Source: Epiperipatus broadwayi (taxonomy: Eukaryota; Onychophora; Udeonychophora; Euonychophora; Peripatidae). From it: a stretch of 64,000 nt of DNA. The stretch is taken from assembly GCA_028023455.1 (NCBI GenBank), contig JAQFVV010012477.1, forward strand, positions 1,051,501 to 1,115,500. The letters run 5' to 3'. The first letter of the stretch is position 1. Every line of letters starts with the position of its first letter. Positions 48,620 to 59,265 of this stretch are shown here, piece by piece. A program made the translations under genes and the position numbers. The notes below the pieces were generated by a model, which was not told the origin of the DNA, did no database searches, and worked only from the letters and a program-made list of their open reading frames with translations.

Positions 48620-50060
48620 ATGAAGGAAGGAAAAAATTGTAATCCATCATTTGTAGAAATAGGTCAACAATTAGATCAAATGAACAAAAATAATCCAAGT
48701 TTGTCTTACTTCAAACCTCCTCCATATTTCAGGAAAAGTGATGAAAATGATATTAAAGATCTTGATCTCAATGTTCAGAAAAATCAACCCTTTCTCACCT
48801 ATTACCTGGTCAAATAAAATGCTGGATTCAATAAATGCTAGAATTAATAACACAGTTCCACATGGGCTGTTTGAATCATTTCATTTTCCCCCTCTTATTC
48901 TATTATAATATCCAAAACAGGCAGTAACATTACTTTGTATCACTTTCCATGGCAGTTAGTAAATGAGGCCATTCAACAGCATGACCTGTGAGACTGCCTA
49001 AAAAGTATTGCAGAACATCCAAATCCAAGATACCTAAAAATAATAATCAAAAAGAACTGATTTCAAATCCAGGAACTTTGCTCTCATAATCATTGGTAAG
49101 AACCAATAAAACTGCATCACTGTAATTATAAGAATATTTATTTTGAGTACTCCTGTGATTTCCAAAAAAATATGCAACCATTTGGGAAAATTACTCTCTT
49201 CCAAAAAACTATTTTTGGGCACACCAATACCAATAACAACAAATAGCTTTGAGTTCAAATTTCAATTTTATCAAGGCATTTATCCTAACAGTATTCCATC
49301 CTATAACATTCATCAAGAACCCACTCTGTCTTTATATATCAGGAGTTTAAAACCAAAGTGTTTGCCTATCCATTATTAAGGCCACTATGCCACACAGTTT
49401 GAACAATATCAGAATACAATACTAGGTAAGGATTCAAAGGTTAATCTGAAAGTAGTGCACCATAATAAAAATTTAAAGTCAATTAACATTTCACACTATA
49501 ATAAAGAGATCCTCCTCATTGATTTTGGATTGGATTAATAAACAAAACTCAACTAAACAATCAAATGCTATTAGCCATTCAGACAGGGACAAATAATTAC
49601 AGTAAGGTTTGAAGCAAATCATCACAAATAATGTTATCACAAAGACTCAAATTGAATTAACCACTGCATCTGTAATCAACATACAAACCAATGAGCACAT
49701 TCTTAATGATGATAACAATGTTCATATAAAAATGTCTCACCCATTCTCTACACAAGATCATCAATACAATAATGGAAAACATACATATATAATAATCAAT
49801 AAGATAGCCATATAAATTATGGAGACAATAACACCATGTCTTCTACCAATAACAACCCCACCAACAATTGCTACCTTTGAAACCAAAAGGACAACAGGAT
49901 ATTTTAAAAAATGACATGAAAATAAAAAATAAAAAACAGAAGATATCAAAGATAAATATATTTGGGCTGAAAATGTTCATAGCTCATCAACTCTTGTGGT
50001 CATGTCATCTTTTACATACTATCTGCACAATTTACACCAGCATCCATCAACATGCATAGA
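48620..50060 (+). pseudogene. Decayed LINE ORF1 (copy 2)
   Basis: Scattered open stretches are rich in Asn, Lys, Ile, Ser and Pro. Near 49345-49400 a + frame reads SLKPKCLPIHY, a stop, then GHYATQ. Spacing and context fit a ruined CX2CX3GHX4C zinc knuckle whose second and last Cys have been lost. The following section (49.6-50.06 kb) is Asn/Thr/Lys-rich like the ORF1 tail of the first LINE. No continuous frame exists. Confidence 0.5.
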
Positions 50061-50264
50061 CAGGGAATTCATAGCCAATGCCAAAATTCTGATTTTACTG
50101 CTAATAACAGGTAGCAAAAATAGTTGTCTGATACAATAAACAACTTAAATATATGGAGCAGCTTGTCACTTTATTCCTAAACCACAATGTCAATCATAAC
50201 ATTAATCAATTTTAGCATATGCAGATAAAAATACTTTGTTTAACATTAGAGATATTAATTCAAT

Positions 50265-50860
50265 ATGAAAATTATACCACCTATCCATAGTATGTACCTT
50301 ATTAACACACATGTTTCAGGGCTGCTTGAAACAAAAATTTACAGTGATTCTAAAATTGACCCCTCAATTTACATCAAAAAGGAAAGATTTTGTGCATGTT
50401 CCAGAGACACTGTGTTACCATCAGCTTGTACTGAAATCAGTATTGCTTCAGCTTTCCCATTTCCATCTTTTAAGATTGTATATATAGATTTATACCTCAT
50501 TACCCCCCCTACATTGTAACAATCAATACTATATTTGTCTATATTTTACCAGGTCCAAAATCATATCAAATATTATTCTTACTATTAATTTACTTCTTGG
50601 CTCTACTCCACATCTGACAATCCTTATTGGTGATTTTAACCTTGATTACTCTACATTCACTTCCAAGTTTTTGCACCTATTACTACTCTGCTTATTAGGG
50701 TTGAGGGATTATTATCAAAAATGTACTTAAATTTCATACAACACAAAATACCACACTTATTGAGCTTTGTTTTTATTCATCAATGTCATGCCATCTAGTT
50801 TATCTAATTCTTAATCCTTCTCTGTTTTCTGATAACTCTGTGCAAACTATCTCACTGACA
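50265..50860 (+). pseudogene. Decayed LINE ORF2 endonuclease (copy 2)
   Basis: The first frame (50265-50516) contains GLLETKIYSDSKID, aligning with the catalytic Glu motif of copy 1 (MGETK...). After a shift, LTILIGDFNLDYSTFTSKF at about 50614-50670 aligns with ILLGDFNTTYNDFNKRF of copy 1, with GDFN at 50629-50640. FSDN near 50828 corresponds to the SDH motif but has lost the His. Frame breaks lie between all three blocks. Confidence 0.72.
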
Positions 50861-51659
50861 ATCACTGAACTTTAATCCATAAATACCTTCAAGGAAAAAA
50901 CAGTCAGATTTTTCCCATTATTTATCACTGAGTTTTTGTTTTCAGAAGCAGATATAGTGCTCAATAAAAGAGAAACATTATCCCTTGATCCAACCCATAT
51001 TTGTGGATATACTCTTCATTAACATCAGCCACATAGCACAACAATTACCCTTTCCAATCTCTCCTGTCTTTAGTCAATGATATATATAAAAGAATAGTCA
51101 TGTTAAACCCCCACACATCATACTGATCAATATTTACATAACTTTATAAAAACCATCAAACATTCCAGAATATTTGGGCACCAAAAACACAATAATGACT
51201 GCAACAAAGGTGAATCAAAGGATACATCAACTGGACACAGTAATACTTTCTCAGGGTTATACTTTCCATGAACATTCAGGTTGAAGGGGTTAATTATGCT
51301 TGTTGTAATATGCTTCATCCCATTTACAAGCACTTTTAAGAATAATCTAAAACATGCAATGGATTCACACCCAGCTCAGAATACTTTGAACCTCCTGAAG
51401 TGCATTGCCCATTTAAAATTGATCAATCTCCCAACAAATCTGTAAATATTCACAAAGGATGACATCCTAGAATATAGATTGACAACATTTGGTTTTCAAC
51501 ATGTCAACTAATTTATTAGCAAATATTTTGTGACATTTCCAACTACCTTTCACAGAAAATGTATCAAGTCAATGATCTCTATTCAATTACCATGATTTCT
51601 TTTACCAAAAATCCAATACCCACATCCACTTTTTCCAACCTGACTTTTTCCAACATGTG

Positions 51660-52250
51660 ATCCTTATCAATGGGCTCTTTAGGTACTAAGATCCTGGAGA
51701 ATGTAGTCAAGGATCAATTTGAAGCACATATGTTTCCTCTAATTTCAACAATCCAGTTTGCTAAAAGGATATCATCTGTTGACCAAGCACTAACATTCAA
51801 GACAATCTTGAGTCCTGCGAATAGCTATTCAAATTGATATCCAAACTAACTTCAATTCAGTCCATATTAAAATCTTAGCATGTCCCACCAACACTCCTAT
51901 ATTTAACTACCATGTTAGAAAAATCAGGAAATACACATTAAACTCAATGATAAAAATTCACCTGTCTTTATTCCCTCACAATCAATATCCCAAGTATTAT
52001 TATTAAGATCAATTTTTTTTATATTTTACATCAACCCACTGTAACACAAATACAACAAAAAAGAATAGGTATCCAAATCAATAACATGAAGCACATCCCA
52101 CATATTGCATACATGGATGACATTACTGTATTTTATACTTCATCAAAACAACTCCCACTACTTCAAAAATTTCTATAAGAATATATATCAAATGTATCAC
52201 TTCCTTTTCCAAAATCTATCTGGAAATTTACTCAAAAATTCAGCTATCCA
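51660..52250 (+). pseudogene. Decayed LINE ORF2 reverse transcriptase (copy 2)
   Basis: TKILENVVKDQFEAHMFPLI (from about 51686) aligns with LIKIIESVIKDQIQTLIL of copy 1. AIQIDIQTNFNSVHIKIL (51822-51875) is motif A, with the second catalytic-motif Asp changed to Asn in NFNSV where copy 1 has AFDSV. HIAYMDDITVFY carries the motif C box YMDD at 52110-52121. Motif B falls in a damaged stretch around 52.0 kb. The homologous order and spacing support one ancestral ORF2. Confidence 0.75.
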
Positions 52251-52563
52251 ATCTTCTTGTCAGGCCAAAAATCACATATTATTTGCCAATTATCATATTT
52301 ATTAAATTATTTTTGTTGTGGAGGAGAAAAACAGTTTCTTTATGCATTAAATGTCTCAGCTGACTACGTATACAAATTTGGCTGGGTCACACACTATGTA
52401 TATATTTAACATTTGTAAACAGTGAACATTATAGACACCACACTACAACAATTACATGTCCTTTAGTATCTTCTTGCTGTAACACCCACTGGGAAACCTT
52501 CACCCACATCTGACACTTTGCAATCTTTTATCCAAGTTCTCCAGATGATATTTGTTTAAATAA

Positions 52564-53060
52564 ATGTTCATAATAATATTAAATATTTATACTAGCAAGT
52601 CTCCAATGCTTGGCTTCAACAATTTTACAACTTCTCTTGTACTTCAGAAAATGGTACTTGAACCATTTTTTGATTTCTTGCCATGGAACAATTTTTATGC
52701 TTTGACCACCTCCAACTCATATTTCTTTCAGTATCATAAGTTATATAAAAATACTGATCTACTTTGTAGCCTATGTCACAAAGCCAAGGAAAAGCAACCC
52801 ATCTTTTGTTTATGTACAGTTCTAAACATAACTCAAGAGATCATACCTTACTATAGCACGTTTTACAATCCTACAATAAGCCAATAACCACATTGAATAT
52901 GCCATCACATTTGCACTCTATGCATACTGGTGAAATTATCATATACTCATTCTTAGGCACAATACAGGAAACATCCATCCAAACTCATTAACAAGCTAAA
53001 AGAGCTAAGAAAATGTGGCAGCTAATTTGTGCATTTTGAGATATAGGTCACTATCTATTA
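52564..53060 (+). pseudogene. Decayed LINE ORF2 C-terminus (copy 2)
   Basis: A 107-codon frame includes FFQYHKLYKNTDLLCSLCHK, aligning with the WFLYH...CGLC block of copy 1. The Cys pair CSLC is at 52765-52776. The His and last Cys of the motif are not clearly kept. Past a shift, ITFALYAYW at about 52900-52925 corresponds to TFVLYSIW of copy 1. The end of the element is unclear. Confidence 0.65.
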
Positions 53061-53670
53061 TCTCTTAAAGCAGACTGTCAATCTATGAAAAACTAATCCA
53101 AGTTCACATCAATGAAACCAAATGGCAAATTGAACATTTTATAAATAGTAACAAAAGTGGTTTACACTAGTAGATGATACTGTCACAGTTCTTTCAATAA
53201 CAAGAAATAATTACATCTATGAATACAATGACTTTAACATTAAGAAAAGACACATAAGTTAATCTATTAGCTGAATAATCATAAAAATAATATTAAAAGA
53301 ACTGGAACTCTCTCACTTCTTACCCTTGAAGAGTTGAATGATATACATTTAAAAAATCTCTCACATATATTACCTTTGCACATGCATTTTTTTTTTAAAA
53401 TCGATTTAATAATATCCTATAAAAACAACTTAATGCAGATTACAATCAATGGTGCTTGAACACTTATTTAGACATGGAGCTTATATTAAGAAATAAAATG
53501 TCTGCAGTAAATAATAATGTCTGAACAAAATTTATATATATATATAGCACTATGAAAAATAACATAAAATGAACCTAAACTATTTATTTCTGAGAATATA
53601 ATATTCCAATGTAATATATGTAAAACATGTAACCCTTTATAAATCAATAAGGTTTACTGCTGTGACATCA
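53061..53670. other. AT-rich DNA, no gene; may include LINE copy 2 3' UTR
   Basis: No coding frame. No GTT-x-ATAAAATTTTT terminus like the other two LINE copies was found, so the 3' end of copy 2 is either eroded or absent. Confidence 0.35.
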
Positions 53671-53672
53671 TG

Positions 53673-53831
<159 letters not shown>

Positions 53832-53863
53832 TTAATTTGTTTATAAACTTCTCATAAATTATA

Positions 53864-54049
53864 TAATGTCAATAATTATGTGCTTATAACTCTCTTAAAG
53901 AAGTTATGTATATTACTAAATTTATTTAAAGCTTAATGCTTTCAAAGCTCTATGAAGCCATAGAGCTTTGAAAGTGCTAAGCTTTAAATAAATTTAGTAA
54001 TATATATAACTTCTTTAAGAGCATTATAAGTGCATAATTATTGACATTA
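53864..54049. mobile_element. 186-bp near-perfect palindrome between TAA arrays
   Basis: Arms 53864-53953 and 53960-54049 are reverse complements with few mismatches around a 6-base loop. The tip is AAAGCTCTAT/ATAGAGCTTT. It has no coding capacity. It looks like a foldback MITE that inserted into, or seeded, a trinucleotide array, since the same TAA repeat continues on both sides in the same orientation. Confidence 0.9.
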
Positions 54050-54086
<37 letters not shown>

Positions 54087-54102
54087 GTAGTAGTAATTAT
54101 AA

Positions 54103-54149
<47 letters not shown>

Positions 54150-54185
54150 ATAGTAGTAATAGTAGTAATAGTGGTGATAGTAATA
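54050..54185. repeat. (TAA)n-(TAG)n trinucleotide microsatellite
   Basis: TAA units turn into TAG units, with an interrupting TAATTATAA, and end with mixed TAA/TAG units near 54185. Overlapping frames on both strands (poly-Asn/Ser, poly-Tyr, poly-Thr/Ile) are repeat artefacts. Confidence 0.95.
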
Positions 54186-55226
54186 TGAATAATAATTATT
54201 ATTATTTGCATAAAATCTTGAAGATTGTAACATGATTTACCTGTTGTAATATTGGCAATAATAATTATTTTCTGAGTTTTATTTTTTTTTAAAACTTCAA
54301 AATAAAATTGTTTATGAATCAATACTTTGTTTTTAAACATTTTACTTTTAAATGGGAGATTTTAACAATCACCATTTCACTACAAAAAGTTTCTGAAAAT
54401 CACTTTTAATAAATAAAACTGGAAATACATTTATTATTTTTTCATTATTCTAATTTTAATTCAATAATTGCTCAAAAAGTATTCATTTTTGAAACCATCT
54501 TATATATGTAAATACTTTATATATATGAGGCATTACCTTTCTCTTTATCTCTTTGGGTATTGATGAAATTGCATATATAGCATAGTAATCTCTTGGTAAG
54601 CTGGTGCCTTCTAAAACCAGAGATTGGCTTATTGTCATCTTCTGGAAAAATATAATCTGGTAACTGTTGGCCTGCAGTGAGCTTTTTTCAGACTCTATGA
54701 CATCTAACACACACACATATAAGGCTATAAACCATATGAAAGTTGGGTCTAGCTTTCATGTGAATCCAAACTCTACCATTGTGACATTATTAGCGACAGC
54801 TGATTTGTCCTCTGCAACTTCAGTTGTAACTTCATAGTTACCATGTCATAATCTTTAAAAACTGTAAAACTTCTCCCAATCTTTTTTCCAACCTTTTTAT
54901 AGTCAATGTGGAATTTAAAAAGTACAATACTTAAAAAAAGATTTCTTTATCTTGCTTTAAAAAATTAATGTGACTTTTTCAATTCACCTTAATCCTTTTA
55001 AAATAACTTTGTAGGATTTTTATTAAAATAGGTTATACAGTCTTTAATTAAAAAAAATTCTTTAATCAAAATAGATATTGGAATTTTATAATTACCAGTA
55101 TATCTATTGTAATATAAAACATGCTCATTTTAATTTTTAAAACAGAATTAATAAAATAACTATTAGACCTTTTAAAATATTTAATTTATAATATTTATTT
55201 AAAATTCAAAATTATTTAATTCTTTA
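54186..55226. other. AT-rich DNA, no gene
   Basis: A 77-codon minus-strand frame at 54483-54716 has no recognised motif. Nothing else found. Confidence 0.4.
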
Positions 55227-55625
55227 CTTTCAAGCTATTGTGCATGCACTTTTTACGAGTGTTAATAATAAATGAATACTTTTATTCCCAACACAAGATA
55301 TAGTATTTATGAACCAATAAAATGAATCCACTTATTCTTTCCAACCCAAATTCTTATATATGGGCAAATCTTAAGTACTGGAAATGAGAGTATGAGGATA
55401 AACCACTCACTTTAAATTACTGTTTACGATATCCGAATGAATGATGTTGACAAAATTATCTGGAATTTCTAGTACTTAAAATTTGCCTATATATAAGCAT
55501 TTGGGTTGGAAAGAATAAGTGGATTCATTTTATTTTTTCATAAATACTATATCTTGTGTTGGGAATGAAAGTATTCATTTATTATTAACACTCGTAAAAA
55601 AAAGTGCATGCAAATAGCTTGAAAG
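55227..55625. mobile_element. 399-bp foldback element (MITE-like)
   Basis: Left arm 55227-55384 and right arm 55465-55625 are reverse complements with about 10 mismatches or short indels. Outer ends read CTTTCAAGCTATT and AATAGCTTGAAAG. The unpaired 80-bp centre is unique (contains TTTACGATATCCGAATGAAT). The arms include GTGCATGCACTTTTTACGAG against CTCGTAAAAAAAAGTGCATG. No open frame. The phrase TTAATTCTTTACT occurs just before (55216) and again 50 bp after (55679), which could be coincidence. Confidence 0.9.
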
Positions 55626-56754
55626 ACTGATCTTTAAATGTATTACAATTATAAACATAGTACTATATAAAATAAATGCTTAATTCTTTACTGTTATTCT
55701 GGTATAATATAAAAAATGTCTTCAAAAATTTTTTGTCTGTGCTTATTTCTACTTTTTCTTTCAACTTTATATATATGTGCACACACACTACTACCTCATT
55801 TATGCCATGAGACCTACAACCATCTCAATATATATATATCTGTCTATTAAAATATTGCATTCAGTGATTAATATCTCATTTTTATGCTATAAAAATTGTG
55901 TATAGATCCATTTATTTTTTCTTTCTATTTCAATATATATCTTCATTCTTAAAAGATTTATGTAATAATTTTATACATTTAAGAATTTTAGTAATTTATT
56001 TAGATGTGTGAAAAATTATATAAAGGCAAAGGTAAAATAATTACAACACATTTATAATAAGTACAACTACTTTAATAATATTTAACAATAACAGAAATTT
56101 TAAAATTGTCCATAATCAGTCTCCGATACTTATACATTCAATATATATAAATATATCATTAAAACATAAACTTAATAAAATGTTATATGGTATGATATTA
56201 TAATACTTGAATCATATGAGTACAAATTTTATACTTACTAATAAAATAATAAAAATATGAGAATTATGTTTTTCTTTATTTTTTTATGTTAAACTTCAAG
56301 GTCACATTTTTAGTCTTTATGCCTCTCAACTTTTTTTCCTGCTGCTTCTCATCATGTTCCATATAGCATCAAAATTTCTTCAAAATGTAAAACCAACTAT
56401 TTAAGGACCAGCATGTAATTTAAACAACATATTTGTGTATAACTGATTGACCTTTTTGCATCACCACCTGAAATTTCCTTTTAAATTTGGTCTTAGTTTT
56501 TCTCTCTCTTATTAGCTTGGAGAATCAATATGCTTTTTAATCAAAGTTTATGTAAGCTGTTTTACAAATAATTACAATATAATTTTTTATTATTGATACT
56601 TACAAGTACTGTTAACCAGTTTTTTCCCAATCCCAATAGTAAGGACTTTATGGATAGCTGTGAAATAAATATAACATTATCTATTTCAATATATATATAT
56701 GATAAACAAAACAAGTTATAAATTTCGTAACTTGCTTATAGCTTGCATTTTATT
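55626..56754. other. AT-rich DNA, no gene
   Basis: Short TA and CA microsatellites near 55770-55840. No coding frame and no repeat boundaries recognised. Confidence 0.4.
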
Positions 56755-57064
56755 ATCACTAGATGGAGCTTAACCAATAGCCCACTATCAAGCTTTGTTT
56801 ACATAAATTCTGAGAGAGATAGAATTCAATATCTCTTTCAAATTGTCTCCAATCTTTAAACCATGGTTTCAAGCTAGTTGGCTCACATCAGTAAAGGGTA
56901 GGAAGTTTCTGGTCATCCTACCCTTTACTGACATGAGCCAACTAGTTCGAAACCATGGTTTAAAGGTTGGAAACAATTTGAAAGAGATATTGAATTCTAT
57001 CTCTCTCAGCATTTATGTAAACAAAGCTTGATAGTGGGCTATTGGTAAAGCTTCATCTAGTGAT
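56755..57064. mobile_element. 310-bp foldback element, nearly perfect palindrome
   Basis: Arms 56755-56903 and 56916-57064 pair with only scattered mismatches around a 12-base loop. Ends read ATCACTAGATGGA and its near complement. The element is immediately followed by a (TA)n(TG)n microsatellite. Mid-arm blocks such as AAACCATGGTTT are themselves palindromic. If transcribed it would form a long double-stranded hairpin. Confidence 0.92.
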
Positions 57065-57065
57065 C

Positions 57066-57109
<44 letters not shown>

Positions 57110-57110
57110 A
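57066..57110. repeat. (TA)n(TG)n microsatellite
   Basis: About 10 TA units pass into about 12 TG units, directly abutting the right end of the 310-bp palindrome. Confidence 0.95.
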
Positions 57111-57549
57111 AGTATATTAAAGTCTGCAGTGTTAATATTTAAAACAATAGCAACTGTCTACATATTATAATACCACCAATAACAAAACACTAACTAATGG
57201 ATGCTTGAATGTTTGTAGATCAAAATCCCTATCTAGTGCCTATTCATCCTATATCTCATGACTAGTTTCTAGTTTGTGGTCTTAATCAGTGATACAACCC
57301 TTTAACAGAAATTTTTTTAGTTAATTCTAAAGCTATGAGTCCAAGATAAAAACAATAATATTATCAATCCAAACTCAAACTATAGTCATAGAGACCGATT
57401 CAATTTCTATATATTTTGGTGTCTTTAATTTTTAATAACTATAGTCAATGTCATACTTTGCAAAGAACTGGTATTTAACCACTTATCCATATAACTAAAG
57501 AAGTAAGTAAGAATGAATTGGAAACATTTTTGTATTTTATTTTATAGTC

Positions 57550-58165
57550 ATAACTGTATAGGAAACTAAAAAGGGTAAAAGGTGGCTGCTGGAGACTTGC
57601 ATCTGGTCCAAAGAACTAAGTACAATGTTCTAAGAACAAAATCTCCTCACTGATGGAATCCACAAGCTTGAAAATATTCTGGAGATACAGGATGTATAGA
57701 CAATAAATAGTGACTTTGATACCCAAAACTAGCATCCATTGAGTACTATCACTTGCACTGGATGTTAGTATTGTATTGAGAGAGTTGCAATTGCTTGAAC
57801 AGTTTGTATAAGACTAAAAAATGTTGACATTGTGATGTTTTACTGGCATAACAACAATCCTGGACAAAGGATGATGGTGACTATAGTTACTTAAAATCAA
57901 AGGTACTAAATGTATAGATATATAATTGAGCTAAGATCTGTATGTCTGTGCAATCAGGTGATCTTGACTTAAAAACATTATTATGTTTACATTTTGGACT
58001 AATAGCTTTAAAATAGTTAACTAAAAAGATAAAATATGGCTTCTGGGGGATTACATTAGACCCAAAAACTTAGTACATTACTTTTAAATACTGACTCATC
58101 AGAAATGAAATCCACAAGTCAGAAACAAGGCTGGGGACATTGGATGACTAGAAGTAGATTCTGAT
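57550..58165 (+). repeat. Old direct duplication, ~460-bp period
   Basis: 57555-57700 and 58015-58160 are diverged copies. Both contain ACTAAAAAG followed by A.GTAAAA-like sequence, GGCT.CTGG, a CCAAA.A.CTTAGTACA-like phrase, CTCA.CTGATGGAA-like/TCAGAAATGAA phrases, ATCCACAAG, and TGGAGATACAGGATG/TGGGGACATTGGATG. Identity is perhaps 70-75 percent by eye. Confidence 0.65.
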
Positions 58166-58930
58166 GAACACACATTCTAACATTGATTGATTATTATAAC
58201 TTTCAATGCATGGTAATCATAAGAAATGGTTGTCATTAGATGTTGATAATAATTAATAATTGAAAAAATAAACTTCCAAAAATTAGTCATATTAATATAA
58301 TCCTCATTAGTCTCAGCAAAAACACAGTATATTTTCATAATTTAGCATTTAAATGTTTAATATTTACATATTTAACACTTGGTTGACGTGTATTTTTTAC
58401 AACATCTCAATTCATTTGATATTTAACAATTTTTTAATTCAATATCTATAACAATGGACATCAGCCAAAACTGTTTCTATTTTTAGTCTGCAAATTGGTT
58501 TATTTTGGTTATAGAAGACACTATACCAATGTAACTAATAGTAAAAAAATTATCACAACAATTATATATATATATTGTGCTCTTTTTATTGGTACACCCC
58601 ATCATAAAAATAAATTGGAAATAAATGTTATTATGCATAATTTTAAATTTTATAAAATAAAATAATATTCACTTATTAAACTATGAAAAATAACCGTTAT
58701 TTTAATTACTCTAGGATTTCAGCTTGGACTTAATTAATTTAAACTAGTATAAAAGTTAAATTTTGTTAAGATATTTATTTTTAAAGGTATCTAAATGATA
58801 AAATAAAAACTATAAGTTAATAATATTTTATAATCAATGCTCATCTGATAATCATTAAAATGATAAGGGAGTTCAAACCTAATTTGATAAAGAGAAATAT
58901 GCATTATATAGATGAATAATTATGTGTGTG
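58166..58930. other. AT-rich DNA, no gene
   Basis: No coding frame or structure recognised before the LINE fragment. Confidence 0.4.
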
Positions 58931-59265
58931 TGCATTTGGGAATTATTTACCAATAATGGTAAAATCTTTTCTCTTATCCGATTCTCTGTCTTCCTTACCT
59001 TTGCAGTCTGGTTGACCAGATGCGAATGTGTTTTCCGTCATTCAGGATCTTCAGTCACAGAGACCTTTATAGGTCTTGTCAAGAGCATAAGTGCCAGGGA
59101 CCGGCTGCTTGCACCAGAATGGTTATACAAAGAGACTTGGTCCAGGATTGATCTACCAAGCGTTTGATCTTATGAACCTTTGCAATCAGTCATGCAGTAT
59201 ACCATGTATGAAAACAGTATCATGAAACAATGTAAACTTTGTTCATAAAATTTTTTGTTTAAAAA
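58931..59265 (+). mobile_element. 5'-truncated LINE 3' end (copy 3)
   Basis: An open frame to 59167 reads ...NNGKIFSLIRFSVFLTFAVWLTRC..., with ISARDRLLAPEWLYKETWS near its end and a TGA stop. It parallels the last ~75 residues of the first LINE's ORF2 (IIRLSTFVLYSIWIVRC, KKRDQLLASS, DTWS). About 85 bp of 3' UTR follow and end GTTCATAAAATTTTTTGTTT plus an A run, like the first LINE's terminus. It still contains several CG dinucleotides and no stop in the coding part, so it is probably a fairly recent insertion cut short at its 5' end. Clear target-site duplications were not found. Confidence 0.75.

Larger units (their letters stand above)
48600..53060 (+). mobile_element. Second LINE copy, near full length, heavily decayed
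   Basis: A relative of the 6.3-13.5 kb LINE on the same strand, recognised by ordered fragments: a broken ORF1 zinc knuckle, endonuclease motifs (ETK, GDFN), RT motif A, a YMDD box, and a C-terminal Cys motif. It is full of stops and shifts and has almost no CG dinucleotides (only about three noticed in 4.4 kb), as expected from long-term deamination of methylated CpG. Ends and target duplication could not be fixed; a TAA microsatellite lies just upstream and 3'-UTR-like sequence fades out after about 53.06 kb. Confidence 0.75.

Noticed and set aside
54024-54340. Poly-Tyr, poly-Asn/Ser and poly-Thr/Ile open frames
   Set aside because: Products of the TAA/TAG trinucleotide arrays, open on both strands.
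55216-55691. TTAATTCTTTACT on both sides of the 399-bp foldback as target-site duplication
   Set aside because: The right copy lies about 54 bp beyond the palindrome end, so it does not directly flank the element; probably coincidence in AT-rich DNA.
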